DNA of 50,102 nucleotides, from contig SXPB01000231.1 in assembly GCA_005776475.1 (NCBI GenBank), positions 1 through 50,102 of the forward strand. The letters run 5' to 3'. Positions 1 to 8,474 of the stretch are shown here, one piece after another (position 1 is the stretch's first letter; the number at the start of each line of letters is the position of its first letter). The notes below the pieces were generated by a model that searched no databases, was not told where the DNA came from, and was given only the letters and a program-made list of their open reading frames with translations. The position numbers and the translations under genes are program-made. The stretch is from Planctomycetia bacterium (GTDB lineage Bacteria; Planctomycetota; UBA1135; UBA2386).

Positions 1-491
1 CCGCCGGCACCACCGCCGCGGCCGCCAAAGCCGGCCGGCATCGCGCCGCCCGCGCCAGGCGCACCGCCTGGACGCGCCGCGCCCTCTTCGCCGGCGGCAC
101 CTTCGCGCGCCGGCGTCTCGCTCGCGGGCTTGGTGCCCTCCTTCGCCTTCTTGCGCAGGTCGTCGATCTTCTTGTTGCGCTCTTCGACCTTGCTCTTCCC
201 CTGCGTGAACACGACGAAGCGGCCGTCGGCGGTGAAACGCGGGCCGCTGGCGAAGTCATGGCGCCACACCTTGCTGCCGGTCGTTTCCTTGATCTCGAGC
301 ACGCCGTCGCCTTGCTGCGGTTCGATCTGGAACGCGACCCAGCGGCCGTCCTGGGTGTAGGTCGGCGCGCGCAGCGACTTCCACTGGTCGTAGTCGTCGT
401 GGGTTATCGGGCGACGGTCCTGCGCCGCGATGGCGGCAGCAAAGGCGAGGATGGCGGCGACGAACGGAGTGGCGCGGAGCAGTCGGGACAT
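1..491 (-). CDS. S9 family peptidase (prolyl oligopeptidase type), N-terminal part, cut by window edge
   Basis: This gene is absent from the ORF track because it runs off the left edge. Translating the minus strand from the ATG at 491 gives a signal peptide ending AIAAQ, then THDDYDQWKSL and RWVAFQIEPQQGDG. These resemble the first beta-propeller blades of secreted S9 acylaminoacyl/prolyl oligopeptidase-like peptidases. A Lys/Glu-rich stretch and a Gly/Ala/Pro-rich linker (PGGAPGAGG) follow before the edge. The catalytic Ser-Asp-His domain would lie outside the window, so activity cannot be judged. Family members hydrolyse peptides in the periplasm or outside the cell. Gln directly follows the predicted leader cleavage Ala, a pattern repeated in this window. 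Confidence 0.72.
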   Translation of the reverse strand, partial: MSRLLRATPFVAAILAFAAAIAAQDRRPITHDDYDQWKSLRAPTYTQDGRWVAFQIEPQQGDGVLEIKETTGSKVWRHDFASGPRFTADGRFVVFTQGKSKVEERNKKIDDLRKKAKEGTKPASETPAREGAAGEEGAARPGGAPGAGGAMPAGFGGRGGGAG

Positions 492-632
492 TGCGAACCT
501 CGGGAAGGGCCGCGGATCGTAGACAGGCAGGCGGCGTTCGTGCTCGCGTGCGGGGCGGGCGACCGTGTCGCGTCTCTGTCACGTTCGCGGTCGGTGGCGG
601 TGGGATCGACGGCATCGGTGGCCCGGCAATCA

Positions 633-1091
633 CTACGGGCCCGATCCGTGCAGCGAGAACCCCGTTTCCGGCGCCCAAACCAGCAGGTCCGGACCGCCGC
701 CCTCCCATCGCACCACCACGCGTCGCTGTAGCAGCTGGCCGAGCCGCTCCAGGAACGTACGCAGGGCGACAAACTCGGATTCGCCCGGCACCTCGGCCGG
801 GTCGAGGTCGAACTCCATTTCATCGACGCCGAAGAACCACAGATGCACGCGCAGGCAACCAACCTGGATGCGCATCGGCCCGCTCTGGGCATGGTCGAAC
901 GTCGCGGCAGCAGACTTCGGCAGCGCGGCGGCAGGGCCGTCTTTACACCACTCGGTTGCGTAGCCCCATTCCGGCAACGCGGCGAGTACCCGTTCCCAGT
1001 CGGCCAGGTTGGTGTCGGCGACGATGATGTCGAGCAGCGCGCCATCGGGCTCGAACGCGGACTGCACCTGGGCCCAATCGACCATGCTCAC
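633..1091 (-). CDS. hypothetical protein, 152 aa
   Basis: An acidic, Trp-rich soluble protein with no signal peptide or membrane helix. I do not recognise the family. The composition is that of a real protein (VDWAQVQSAF, LRVHLWFFGVDEMEFDLD) and codon third positions are GC-rich. The start is either the GTG at 1091 or the ATG at 1085. The GTG overlaps a TGA in another frame (AAGTGAGCATG), which suggests coupling to the upstream reading frame discussed under the small lipoprotein. It lies on the same strand as the desaturase, the lipoprotein and the S9 peptidase, so a loose operon is possible. No function is proposed. Confidence 0.7.
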   Translation of the reverse strand: MSMVDWAQVQSAFEPDGALLDIIVADTNLADWERVLAALPEWGYATEWCKDGPAAALPKSAAATFDHAQSGPMRIQVGCLRVHLWFFGVDEMEFDLDPAEVPGESEFVALRTFLERLGQLLQRRVVVRWEGGGPDLLVWAPETGFSLHGSGP

Positions 1092-1199
1092 TTCCGCGGC
1101 GAGAGGCTGTGCGGATCGGAAGATGCGACGCCGCGTTCCAGCAGTTCGCCGTCGAGCACACGGTACACGTGTGCGAATGGAAGCTGCGGGACCAAGCGG

Positions 1200-1607
1200 T
1201 CAATCGATGAAGCAACGGTAGGCAACGAGTACGCGATCGTCGGCATCGACGAACACGATGTCGCACCAGCATCCGATGCCTCCGGGGATGGACGCGCCCG
1301 CGAACCGGTCCACAAGACCATGCCAGCAGTGGCTCGGCGCCTGCGGCAACTTCACCCGCGCCGCGGCGAGGGCGAGCTCGGCGAAGCCACTCGGAGCTGG
1401 CTCCGACAACGACCACCGCTCCCACGCGCCGAGACTGCCTTCCGGCAGCGCCCACAGTTGCCCGGCGGGGTAACGCGCGGCGAGCTCGGCGCGGTTGTCG
1501 ATCTCACTGCGGCGGAACCGCTCGGCCGAAGTCGTGCAGGCCGCGGCAACGACCAGGAACCACACCGCGATTCGCCGGCACAGTACTTCCGCAAGTCCGA
1601 TCCGCAT
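1200..1607 (-). CDS. small lipoprotein, possibly frameshifted near its end
   Basis: A 135-aa protein with a Leu/Val/Ala-rich leader and a lipobox-like VAAAC, so probably anchored as a lipoprotein. The mature part contains SLGAWERWSL, a Cys-rich GGIGCWCDIVFVDADD segment and ends YRCFID. It starts 15 bp after the desaturase stop, suggesting cotranscription. A +1 shift at the stop opens a frame that reads RLVPQLPFAHVYRVLDGELL and ends exactly where the next gene begins (stop at 1088). The gene may therefore have lost its natural C-terminus to a one-base change. The family is not recognised. Confidence 0.62.
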   Translation of the reverse strand: MRIGLAEVLCRRIAVWFLVVAAACTTSAERFRRSEIDNRAELAARYPAGQLWALPEGSLGAWERWSLSEPAPSGFAELALAAARVKLPQAPSHCWHGLVDRFAGASIPGGIGCWCDIVFVDADDRVLVAYRCFID

Positions 1608-1622
1608 CGCTCAGCCTGACGT

Positions 1623-2606
1623 TCAGGCCCGCGCCCAGATCCCCGGCGCGCGCACCAGACACCGCCGTTCCTCGTCCCACAACCGCAGCGACAAGCACTG
1701 CGCGATGGCCCGCGGCCACAACGACGTCGTGCCCGGCTTCTGCAGACCGGGGATCGCCGCCATCGCTTCCGGCAGGCGATAGAACGGGATCTTCGGGTTC
1801 ACGTGGTGCACGTGGTGGTAGCCGATGTTGCCGGTGAACCAGTGCCCCAGCGGCCCCATCATGATGTAACTCGACGACTCGAGCGCCGACCCGACGAAGC
1901 TCCAGCTCTCGCCCGTCGACAGCTGCACGCCGGGGTAGTTGTGCTGCGCGTAGAACAGGTAGGCGCCGAGAGCGCACGCCACCGTCATCGGCACCAGCAC
2001 CAGGAACAGCAAAAGGTCGGGTGCGAACACCGCGAGCAGGGTCACCAGCGCCGCGTGCACCGCGAGAGCGAGCCCCGAATCCGCGTGCCGCTTCGGATCG
2101 ACGCGCAGCGACCGCACGCACATTCCATAGAGGAACACCGTCAGGTAGCCGGTCGCGATCGTCAGCGGGTGGCGCTGGAACACGTAGGCGAGGCGCGTGC
2201 CGGTGCCGGCCCGGGCCCAGGCCGCGCAGGTCATCACCGGGAACGAACCGATGCTGGCGCCGAGAATGCGGCCGACGTTGCGGTGATGGTGGTCGTGTGA
2301 GCGCCGCCAGATGCTGGGCGGGCTCAGCATCAGGACGCCGAACACGTTGGTGAACCAGCGCCACCGCCGCGCCCCGCGCAGGATCGTGCCGTGTTGCACG
2401 TCGTGGTAGACGATGAAGGCGCGCACCAACGTCAGGCCGAACACGATCGAGGCGGCAAGCCGCGCCGGCCACCACGGCATCTGCACGATGGCCGTGGCCA
2501 GGGCGACCAGCACCAGCAGCGTGCTGAGGACGTGCCATCGGGTCCGCCAGGGTTGCTCCTGCGCATAGACCTGGCTGTGGCGGAGAAGCTGTTCTGGGCT
2601 CTGCAT
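1623..2606 (-). CDS. membrane fatty acid desaturase
   Basis: A 327-aa integral membrane di-iron desaturase that would introduce a double bond into acyl chains, using O2 and an electron donor. The three histidine boxes are visible: HDVQH at residues 68-72, HDHHH at 104-108 and HHVHH at 264-268, between hydrophobic segments typical of the family. The ATG at 2606 (MQSPEQLL) is preferred over the ORF-track start at 2798, because the extra 64 residues are Arg/Pro/Ala-rich and not protein-like. It is the first gene of a minus-strand group and diverges from the sigma-factor fusion across about 230 bp. Regiospecificity (delta-9, -12 or omega-3) cannot be assigned from sequence alone. Confidence 0.9.
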   Translation of the reverse strand: MQSPEQLLRHSQVYAQEQPWRTRWHVLSTLLVLVALATAIVQMPWWPARLAASIVFGLTLVRAFIVYHDVQHGTILRGARRWRWFTNVFGVLMLSPPSIWRRSHDHHHRNVGRILGASIGSFPVMTCAAWARAGTGTRLAYVFQRHPLTIATGYLTVFLYGMCVRSLRVDPKRHADSGLALAVHAALVTLLAVFAPDLLLFLVLVPMTVACALGAYLFYAQHNYPGVQLSTGESWSFVGSALESSSYIMMGPLGHWFTGNIGYHHVHHVNPKIPFYRLPEAMAAIPGLQKPGTTSLWPRAIAQCLSLRLWDEERRCLVRAPGIWARA

Positions 2607-2834
2607 CGGCGTCCGTTCGAGGCCTCCAACCGCCAAGCCGAACGGCCCAGCCTGGGCCAAGTCCGCCCAGCCTACCGGTTCGTCGGCTGCAGTCCCACCA
2701 GTTGCTAGCCGGAGTTTGCCGGGGCGGCTGCTGGACTGGCTGCGCAAGAAACGCCGGGGCCGCACGTAGGGAGCACGGAACCTGACCCACACCGGCATCG
2801 GAAACGCCGTTCGTGGTCTCTTACTTCCTCACCG

Positions 2835-5408
2835 ATGGCACCCGAATCGACCGCGGAATTGCTCGCCGAGCTCGGCTGGTTGCGCACCCTGGCGCGCCGG
2901 CTGGTGCGCGACCCCGAGCACGCCGACGACCTCGTCCAGGACGCCTGTGGCCTCGCCCTGCGCCAGCCGGTGCCACCGCGCAGCTGGCGGGCCTGGCTCG
3001 CCACGGTCGTGCCGAACCTGGTGCACGGCCGCCGTCGACTCGACGGGGCGCGACGCCGACGGGAAGCCGCCGTCGCCAGCGCGGGCGGCGCCAGCGCCGA
3101 CACCGCCCACCTGGTCCAGCGCGCCGAACTGCAGCACACCCTCGCCGCCGCCGTGCTGCAGCTCGACGAGCCGTACCGCGCCACGTTGCTGCTGCGGTTC
3201 TTCGACGGCCTGCCGCCGCGTCGCATCGCGCAACGGCTGCAGGTTCCGGTCGCCACCGTGCACAGCCGCCTGCAGCGCGCGCTGCAGCAATTGCGCCAAC
3301 GACTCGATCGCGACTGCGACGGCCGCGAACGCTGGCTCGCCGCGTTCGCCCCCGGGCTCTGGCCCATCCCCACCGTGCCCACAACCCTCGGAATCCTCGC
3401 CATGCAAACGAAGTTGAAGATCCTCGCCGCGGCCGCCGTGGTGGCTTGTTCCGCCCCCTTGTGGTGGCCGGCTTCGTCGCCAGCCGACGATCTGCAGCCG
3501 ATCAGCAAGTCGAACGAACCGGCGCCAGCGGCGGCGCGCGGTGGCGCGGACGAATCGGACTCCGCGGGCATCGCCTCCGCCAACGCCGCGCGCACCGACC
3601 GCACCGGCACGGCTGCCACGCCACCACCGGCGAAGGACGACCTGGCGCTGCGCACCGTCACCGGACGCGTCTGCGACTGCCGCGGCACCCCGGTTGCCGA
3701 CGTTCCGATCGGGACCGCGGCGGCCAACGACAGCGCCGTGCGCAGCGATGCGGGTGGCAACTTCACGTTGGCCACGGCGGCCGACCACATCGACCTCGTT
3801 GCCCTCGGCGATCGCTTCGTCACCGTGCTCAGCGGCAACTGGACCACGACGGCCTCGATCCCACCGGTCGTCGTCGTCGCCGAAGCGATCGCCGTGGGCG
3901 GGCGCGTCGTCGATGCAAACGGCGCCCCGGTGCCCGGCGCGGGCGTGCTGATGCAATTGCCCGAGGACTTCGAGACCCTGTTCCCGCTGCCGCTCGATCG
4001 GTCCGGCCGGGAACGCCAGGCGACGCGGGCCGGCAGCGATGGCACCTTCGCGTTCGCCCGCCTGCCGCGCATCGAGGGCGCTTCGTTGTTGGCGACGGCG
4101 GATGCGTTCGCCCCCACCACGATCGCGCTGCCGATGGCGAACGATAGGAACCTCGCGATCGTGCTGCGCCGCTTCCACTTCGTCGATGGCGAACTGCGCG
4201 GCCGTGTCATCGATCCCGGCGGCGCCCCCGTGGCAGGAGCCCGCGTCGCGATGGGCGTCACTTCGGTTGCGAGCGCCAGTGACGGTACCTTTGCGATCAG
4301 CCTGGTGCGCGCCGGCTGGCCGACGGCGATCACGGCGGCCAAGGCCGGGCATCGGCCGGGGCGTCTCGAGATACCGGGCAATGGCGGCACTGCGCGCGAA
4401 CACTGGCCGGCCGAGATCGTGCTGCGGCTCGGACCGGCACCACGTTCGGTGCGTGGCCGCGTCAGCGACCAGAACGGGCGCGGCATCGCCAAGGCGGAGG
4501 TGTGGATCAGCGATCCGACGCCGCTCGGCATCGCCGCAGTGCTGCCGCTGCACACGGAGTACCTGATCGCCGGTGGCGAAGTGCCCCCGCAAGCGGCGCG
4601 CATGCGGGTGCCGGACGCGGACGAGCCGACGCGCGACGGCAACTTCATGGACCAGGCGAGCAGCAAGGTGACGCCGAGTGCGTGCTGGTTCTTCGTGACC
4701 ACCGACGACCAGGGCGCCTTCGAGCTCGGCGGCCTGCTCGACCGCAGCTACACGCTGAAGGCTCTCGATCCCAGCAGCGGCCTGTTCGGCGAAGTGACGA
4801 ACGTCGTCGGCGACACGTTCCGCGACATCACGATCGTGCGCGACGTGTGGCCGGTGCTGCGCGGCCGCATCGTGTCGCTGCGCGGTGAGCCGCTGGCCGG
4901 CGTGCGCGTGCAACAGCATGTGGTCGCGTTCAAGAACCGGGCCCGGGTGCCGGGCGGCGAGTTCGAAGGCACGGCGCTGCGCGAAGGAGCGACGGCGACC
5001 ACCGGCGCCGACGGCACGTTCGAGCTGCGCGACATCGGGCGCCAGCACGTTGCGTTCGCACTGTCTGGCGACACGATCCTGCCCACCAGCAAGCTGGGCA
5101 AGGACATCGCCGATCCCCTGCAGAGCACGTGGGTGGCGGAGGCGCGCTGCCACGTCGATGTCACGCTGGCCAATCCCGACGAAGGCGACGAAGTCGCCTG
5201 CTTCGATGCCGAGGGCAAGCAGCTCGACATCGCGGTGCTGCGGCGCAACAGCAACTCGTTCTTGACTGAACTCAAACTGCACGCCGGGCGCAGCGGCCTG
5301 TTCGTCGTCGGCGAACGCGCCGCGAAGCTGGTGCTGCTGCGCGGCGGGCAACCGGTGCGCACGATCCCGTTCACGCCGGATCCGAAGCAGGCGACGACGC
5401 TGCAGTGA
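2835..5408 (+). CDS. ECF sigma factor fused to a transmembrane helix and carboxypeptidase-regulatory-like repeats
   Basis: An 857-aa fusion. Residues ~10-60 are sigma-70 region 2 (LVRDPEHADDLVQDA), and ~105-165 are region 4 (LQLDEPYRATLLLRFFDG, then an HTH with VPVATVHSRLQRALQQL). Near residue 195 a hydrophobic segment (LKILAAAAVVACSAP) can cross the membrane. The remaining ~650 residues contain at least five beta-sandwich repeats of the carboxypeptidase-regulatory type, each with a GRV..x.G.P(V/L)AGxxV start and a DGTF(A/E)(F/L) end: VGGRVVDANGAPVPGAG, LRGRVIDPGGAPVAGAR, VRGRVSDQNGRGIAKAE, LRGRIVSLRGEPLAGVR. A single ORF without frame breaks supports a true fusion. The inferred topology is sigma domain in the cytoplasm and repeats outside. 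No anti-sigma gene is adjacent, so activity may be controlled through the membrane-linked part. Confidence 0.88.
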   Translation: MAPESTAELLAELGWLRTLARRLVRDPEHADDLVQDACGLALRQPVPPRSWRAWLATVVPNLVHGRRRLDGARRRREAAVASAGGASADTAHLVQRAELQHTLAAAVLQLDEPYRATLLLRFFDGLPPRRIAQRLQVPVATVHSRLQRALQQLRQRLDRDCDGRERWLAAFAPGLWPIPTVPTTLGILAMQTKLKILAAAAVVACSAPLWWPASSPADDLQPISKSNEPAPAAARGGADESDSAGIASANAARTDRTGTAATPPPAKDDLALRTVTGRVCDCRGTPVADVPIGTAAANDSAVRSDAGGNFTLATAADHIDLVALGDRFVTVLSGNWTTTASIPPVVVVAEAIAVGGRVVDANGAPVPGAGVLMQLPEDFETLFPLPLDRSGRERQATRAGSDGTFAFARLPRIEGASLLATADAFAPTTIALPMANDRNLAIVLRRFHFVDGELRGRVIDPGGAPVAGARVAMGVTSVASASDGTFAISLVRAGWPTAITAAKAGHRPGRLEIPGNGGTAREHWPAEIVLRLGPAPRSVRGRVSDQNGRGIAKAEVWISDPTPLGIAAVLPLHTEYLIAGGEVPPQAARMRVPDADEPTRDGNFMDQASSKVTPSACWFFVTTDDQGAFELGGLLDRSYTLKALDPSSGLFGEVTNVVGDTFRDITIVRDVWPVLRGRIVSLRGEPLAGVRVQQHVVAFKNRARVPGGEFEGTALREGATATTGADGTFELRDIGRQHVAFALSGDTILPTSKLGKDIADPLQSTWVAEARCHVDVTLANPDEGDEVACFDAEGKQLDIAVLRRNSNSFLTELKLHAGRSGLFVVGERAAKLVLLRGGQPVRTIPFTPDPKQATTLQ

Positions 5409-5434
5409 CGCAGCGCCAGCCGCGGCTCATTTCG

Positions 5435-5767
5435 TCACGGCTTCGGCGCGTCCACCGCCCGCAACAACTCCGCGTGCGAAGGCAGCCCCCACTTCGCGCG
5501 TTCGCTGTCCGTCGTCGCGGCTTCGCATTCCCACAGGACGCGGCGCCCTTCGCGCACGACGACCTGCGTGCCGAACTTCTGCGGGCGACCCGCCAGCATG
5601 CGCAACCGGTCGAACGCGCACGCTGCCAGCGGCCGCGCGGCCGGAGTGGTTGCCATCGCTGCCAACGCCAGCGTCTGCGCCCGCTCGACGTCGACCACCG
5701 ACTCGCTCGCGAGCAACGCCCGGATCGCCGCGAGACCGTCCGCGTTCGCATCGCCGTTCGCGCTCAT
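5435..5767 (-). CDS. DUF6624-like protein, 110 aa
   Basis: The ATG at 5767 overlaps the stop of the upstream membrane protein as ATGA, indicating translational coupling. The protein has an alpha-helical N-terminus (AAIRALLASESVVDVERAQ) and a conserved core RLRMLAGRPQKFGTQVVVREG. The core resembles the (K/R)PQ-(Y/F)GTQ signature of DUF6624, and the end (AKWGLPSHAELL) also fits. The ORF track only contains it as the tail of a 416-aa ORF whose N-terminal part is a shadow of the neighbouring gene. The function of DUF6624 is unknown to me. The coupling suggests it works with the membrane protein. Confidence 0.7.
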   Translation of the reverse strand: MSANGDANADGLAAIRALLASESVVDVERAQTLALAAMATTPAARPLAACAFDRLRMLAGRPQKFGTQVVVREGRRVLWECEAATTDSERAKWGLPSHAELLRAVDAPKP

Positions 5768-7275
5768 GGCAGCGGCAGCAGCGTCTGCGCCAGTTTGGCG
5801 GCGACTGCGGCGGGCACGTCGCCTTCCGCGGCTGTGACCAGGGCGACGCCGGCCGTGGCAGCGGCCTGCACTTCGGCCAGCAACGGCGCCGCGAGCCCCT
5901 GCGCGCGGCCATACCGCGAATGCCTCGCGTCGACGAACAGCACGAGCTTCGTGCCGGCCTGCGCGCAGTGGGCCTTCGCCGCAGCCAGCGTCTCCCGCAG
6001 TCTCGCCGGCGTCGTCTGCTGCCGGTTTCCCGTGGCTGCACCGCCTTCGTCGGCAGCAATGCCGAGCACGATCGCTTCCGGCCGCCACGCGGTGTAGCAG
6101 GTCGAGAACAGCCGCCACTGCTGCACCACATCCGCGTCTTCCGTTTGCGGACACGGCACGCTCACCGGCCCTTTCGTCGCGGTGCGCAACTTCGATTCGA
6201 GCAACGGTTCTAGATGCGGCTCGCCCCACGCCGAGTTGTCGTAGAGGAACTTGCCGCCGAGCAGGAACACGCGCTTGCCGGCGGCGCCGATGTCGTGCAG
6301 CCCGCGCGGTCCACCGACCAGTTGGCCGTACGCCTCGCTGATCTGCTTGCCGGCCTTGGTTCCGAACAAGGCATCGACGACCGGGTCGTCGCGTTGGAGC
6401 GTTCGTTGGGCGGGACTGACCAGCAAGGCGACACCGAACAGGAGGAGCAGCAGCCGCCACGACGTGCAGTAGGAAAAGCCCAGTGCGACCAGGGCGGCGA
6501 GCAGGGCCGCCAACGCCGCCGGATCCGGAAAGCCGAGTTCGCCGTCGTACTCGCGCACGATCAGCCACGTCATCAGCGGCACCACGAACCCACGTGGCCA
6601 ATGCCCGAAGGCGCGGGCCGCAGCCAGCACCACCAGCGCGAACACGACGCCGAGCGAACTCCAGAAAGCGCGCGACCAGCGCCACGCCTGCGCCAGTCCA
6701 CGATGCTTCACATCCAACGAGTAGACGACCGCCTTGCCGCCCTTCACGACCAGCGTCGTCGAGCCGTAGACATCGTCAGTGCGGAACCACTGCGTCGTGC
6801 GGCCGGCCACGTTGGCGCGCACCAGGTTGCCGCGCGCTTCGATCCAGACCGTCGCGCGCAACCCCGGCGCCAACGACAACCCGCCGCCGCGCGGGGCGAC
6901 CAACGCCTCGTCGCGCGAACGCCACGCCGGCCCGTCGTGGGCGGTGGTCATGCGCAACACGCTGAAGCGCCCCTGGAACTGCAGCAACTGCTGGTCCACC
7001 AGCCGCGGCTCGACCTGGCGCACCAGCACGTCGAGATCGGTGCCTTCGCCGAGTTCGACTTCCATCGACAGATCGAAGTCGCCGTAGAGCTCGAGCAGCT
7101 TGCACCACTTCGCCTCGCGCACTTCGAGCGGCTTGTCGACGGGGCGCGCCAGATGGAAGTCGCCCTGGTGCAGCGCCAGCGACCGCAACCCGGGTGGCAC
7201 CATGCCACCGACAAGCCAGCCGGCAACGGCACCGCAGAACAAGAACCAGGCGATCGCAAGCGTGGACAGTCGCAT
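5764..7275 (-). CDS. multi-pass membrane protein with LamG-like and SGNH-like regions
   Basis: About 503 aa from the ATG at 7275 (MRLSTLAIAWF). An N-terminal membrane helix is followed by a soluble region of ~190 residues rich in beta-strand patterns (DFDLSMEVELGEGTDLDVLVR, RATVWIEARGNLVRANV). This recalls LamG/DUF1080-type jelly rolls. Three or four hydrophobic helices follow (SSLGVVFALVVLAAARAF, LAALLAALVALGFSY, LLLLLFGVALLV). The C-terminal ~190 residues contain KRVFLLGGKFLYDNSAWGE, YTAWRPEAIVLGIAADEGG and KLVLFVDARHSRYGR, loosely like an SGNH/GDSL hydrolase fold. I cannot point to a complete catalytic triad. It ends overlapping the DUF6624-like gene (ATGA). Confidence 0.75.
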   Translation of the reverse strand: MRLSTLAIAWFLFCGAVAGWLVGGMVPPGLRSLALHQGDFHLARPVDKPLEVREAKWCKLLELYGDFDLSMEVELGEGTDLDVLVRQVEPRLVDQQLLQFQGRFSVLRMTTAHDGPAWRSRDEALVAPRGGGLSLAPGLRATVWIEARGNLVRANVAGRTTQWFRTDDVYGSTTLVVKGGKAVVYSLDVKHRGLAQAWRWSRAFWSSLGVVFALVVLAAARAFGHWPRGFVVPLMTWLIVREYDGELGFPDPAALAALLAALVALGFSYCTSWRLLLLLFGVALLVSPAQRTLQRDDPVVDALFGTKAGKQISEAYGQLVGGPRGLHDIGAAGKRVFLLGGKFLYDNSAWGEPHLEPLLESKLRTATKGPVSVPCPQTEDADVVQQWRLFSTCYTAWRPEAIVLGIAADEGGAATGNRQQTTPARLRETLAAAKAHCAQAGTKLVLFVDARHSRYGRAQGLAAPLLAEVQAAATAGVALVTAAEGDVPAAVAAKLAQTLLPLP

Positions 7276-7358
7276 CGGCAGCGGGATCCTATGCCTTCGC
7301 ATCGCCGCGGTCACCGTGACGCTGGCGCGCGCGCCGCCAGGAACCTACCGTTCGCAAC

Positions 7359-8474
7359 GTGACTGCCCGTGAGTGGATCGTCGATCGTGCCGTCGTGCCG
7401 GACACCGTTCTGGCCGGAACGCGCATCGCTGCGAGCGACGGCCGCATCACCGCGATCGATCGCCAGGCCGCGGCGCCGGCTGCCGTGCGGCTGCGCGGCA
7501 CCTTGCTGCCGGGTTTCGTCGACCTGCAGGTGAACGGCGCGGGCGGTCGCAGCGTCGATGAAGGCACCGACGACGCGCTCGACACCGTGGCGGCGGCGGT
7601 CGCGAAGGGTGGCGCGGTCGCGTTCCTGCCGACGCTGATCACCGCACCGTGGGATCGGCTGCTGGCCCAGGTCGAAACGGTTGCGAAGTGGATCGAACGT
7701 TGGCGCGGGCAGGGCGCCGAGCCGCTGGGCCTGCATCTCGAGGGCCCGTTCCTGCAGGCGCCAGGCGCGCACGACGCGAACTGCTTCGTCGATGCGACGC
7801 CGGCCCGACTCGAGGCCCTGCTGGCCGCGGCGCGCGGCAAGCTGAAGCTCGTCACGCTGGCCCATGCCCGCCCCGGCGCTGCCGCGGCTACCGTGAAACT
7901 GGTGGCGGCCGGCGTCACCGTCGCCCTCGGGCACTGCGATCGCAGCGAAGGCTTCTCCGCGTGCGTCGATGCCGGCGCGCGCGCCGTGACGCACCTGTTC
8001 AACGTGATGGGCCCGCTGCACCACCGCGACGTCGGCACGGCGGGATTGGCGCTCGACGACGCACGCGTGGCGTGCCCGCTGATCGTCGATGGCGTGCACG
8101 TCGCTCCGGCGATGGTGCGCAACGCGTTCCGCATCCTCGGTCCGGATCGCTGCGTGCTCGTCAGCGACGCCGTCGGTGCCGCCGGCATGCCGGACGGCGA
8201 CTACACGTTGAGCGGCATCCGTGTGGCGGCGAAGGACGGCGTCGTGCGCGACAGCAAGGGCTCGCTGGCGGGCTCGGCGCTGACGATGGCGCTGGCCGCG
8301 CGCAACTTCCTGCAGTTCGTGCCGCAGGCGGGGCCGTGGACGCTGGCGCGCGCGGCCGCGACCAATCCGGCGGGCCTGGTCGGGGCGGCGCACCTGGGGA
8401 CCCTGGCCATCGGCAAGCGCGCGGCGTTCACGCTGCTCGGCGACGACGGTTCGATCACGGCGATCCTGCCCTGA
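7359..8474 (+). CDS. nagA: N-acetylglucosamine-6-phosphate deacetylase
   Basis: A 371-aa amidohydrolase that removes acetate from GlcNAc-6-phosphate in amino-sugar catabolism and peptidoglycan recycling. Family residues are present: HLEGPF with metal-ligand Glu128, His192 in GHCD, His212 in THLFN, the substrate-binding DGVH at 244-247 and the catalytic Asp270 in LVSDA. Length is normal. The start is a GTG at 7359 giving MTAREWIV. Its 3' end overlaps the end of the convergent glpD gene by 20 bp. No glucosamine-6-phosphate deaminase or sugar transporter is nearby, so it appears to be a stand-alone gene here. Confidence 0.93.
   Translation: MTAREWIVDRAVVPDTVLAGTRIAASDGRITAIDRQAAAPAAVRLRGTLLPGFVDLQVNGAGGRSVDEGTDDALDTVAAAVAKGGAVAFLPTLITAPWDRLLAQVETVAKWIERWRGQGAEPLGLHLEGPFLQAPGAHDANCFVDATPARLEALLAAARGKLKLVTLAHARPGAAAATVKLVAAGVTVALGHCDRSEGFSACVDAGARAVTHLFNVMGPLHHRDVGTAGLALDDARVACPLIVDGVHVAPAMVRNAFRILGPDRCVLVSDAVGAAGMPDGDYTLSGIRVAAKDGVVRDSKGSLAGSALTMALAARNFLQFVPQAGPWTLARAAATNPAGLVGAAHLGTLAIGKRAAFTLLGDDGSITAILP

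Noticed and set aside
2829-5351. 840-aa minus-strand ORF opposite the sigma fusion
   Set aside because: It mirrors the sigma fusion gene, has shadow composition (Arg, His, Ala, Val-rich) and contains no recognisable domain. Long antisense ORFs are expected at this GC content.
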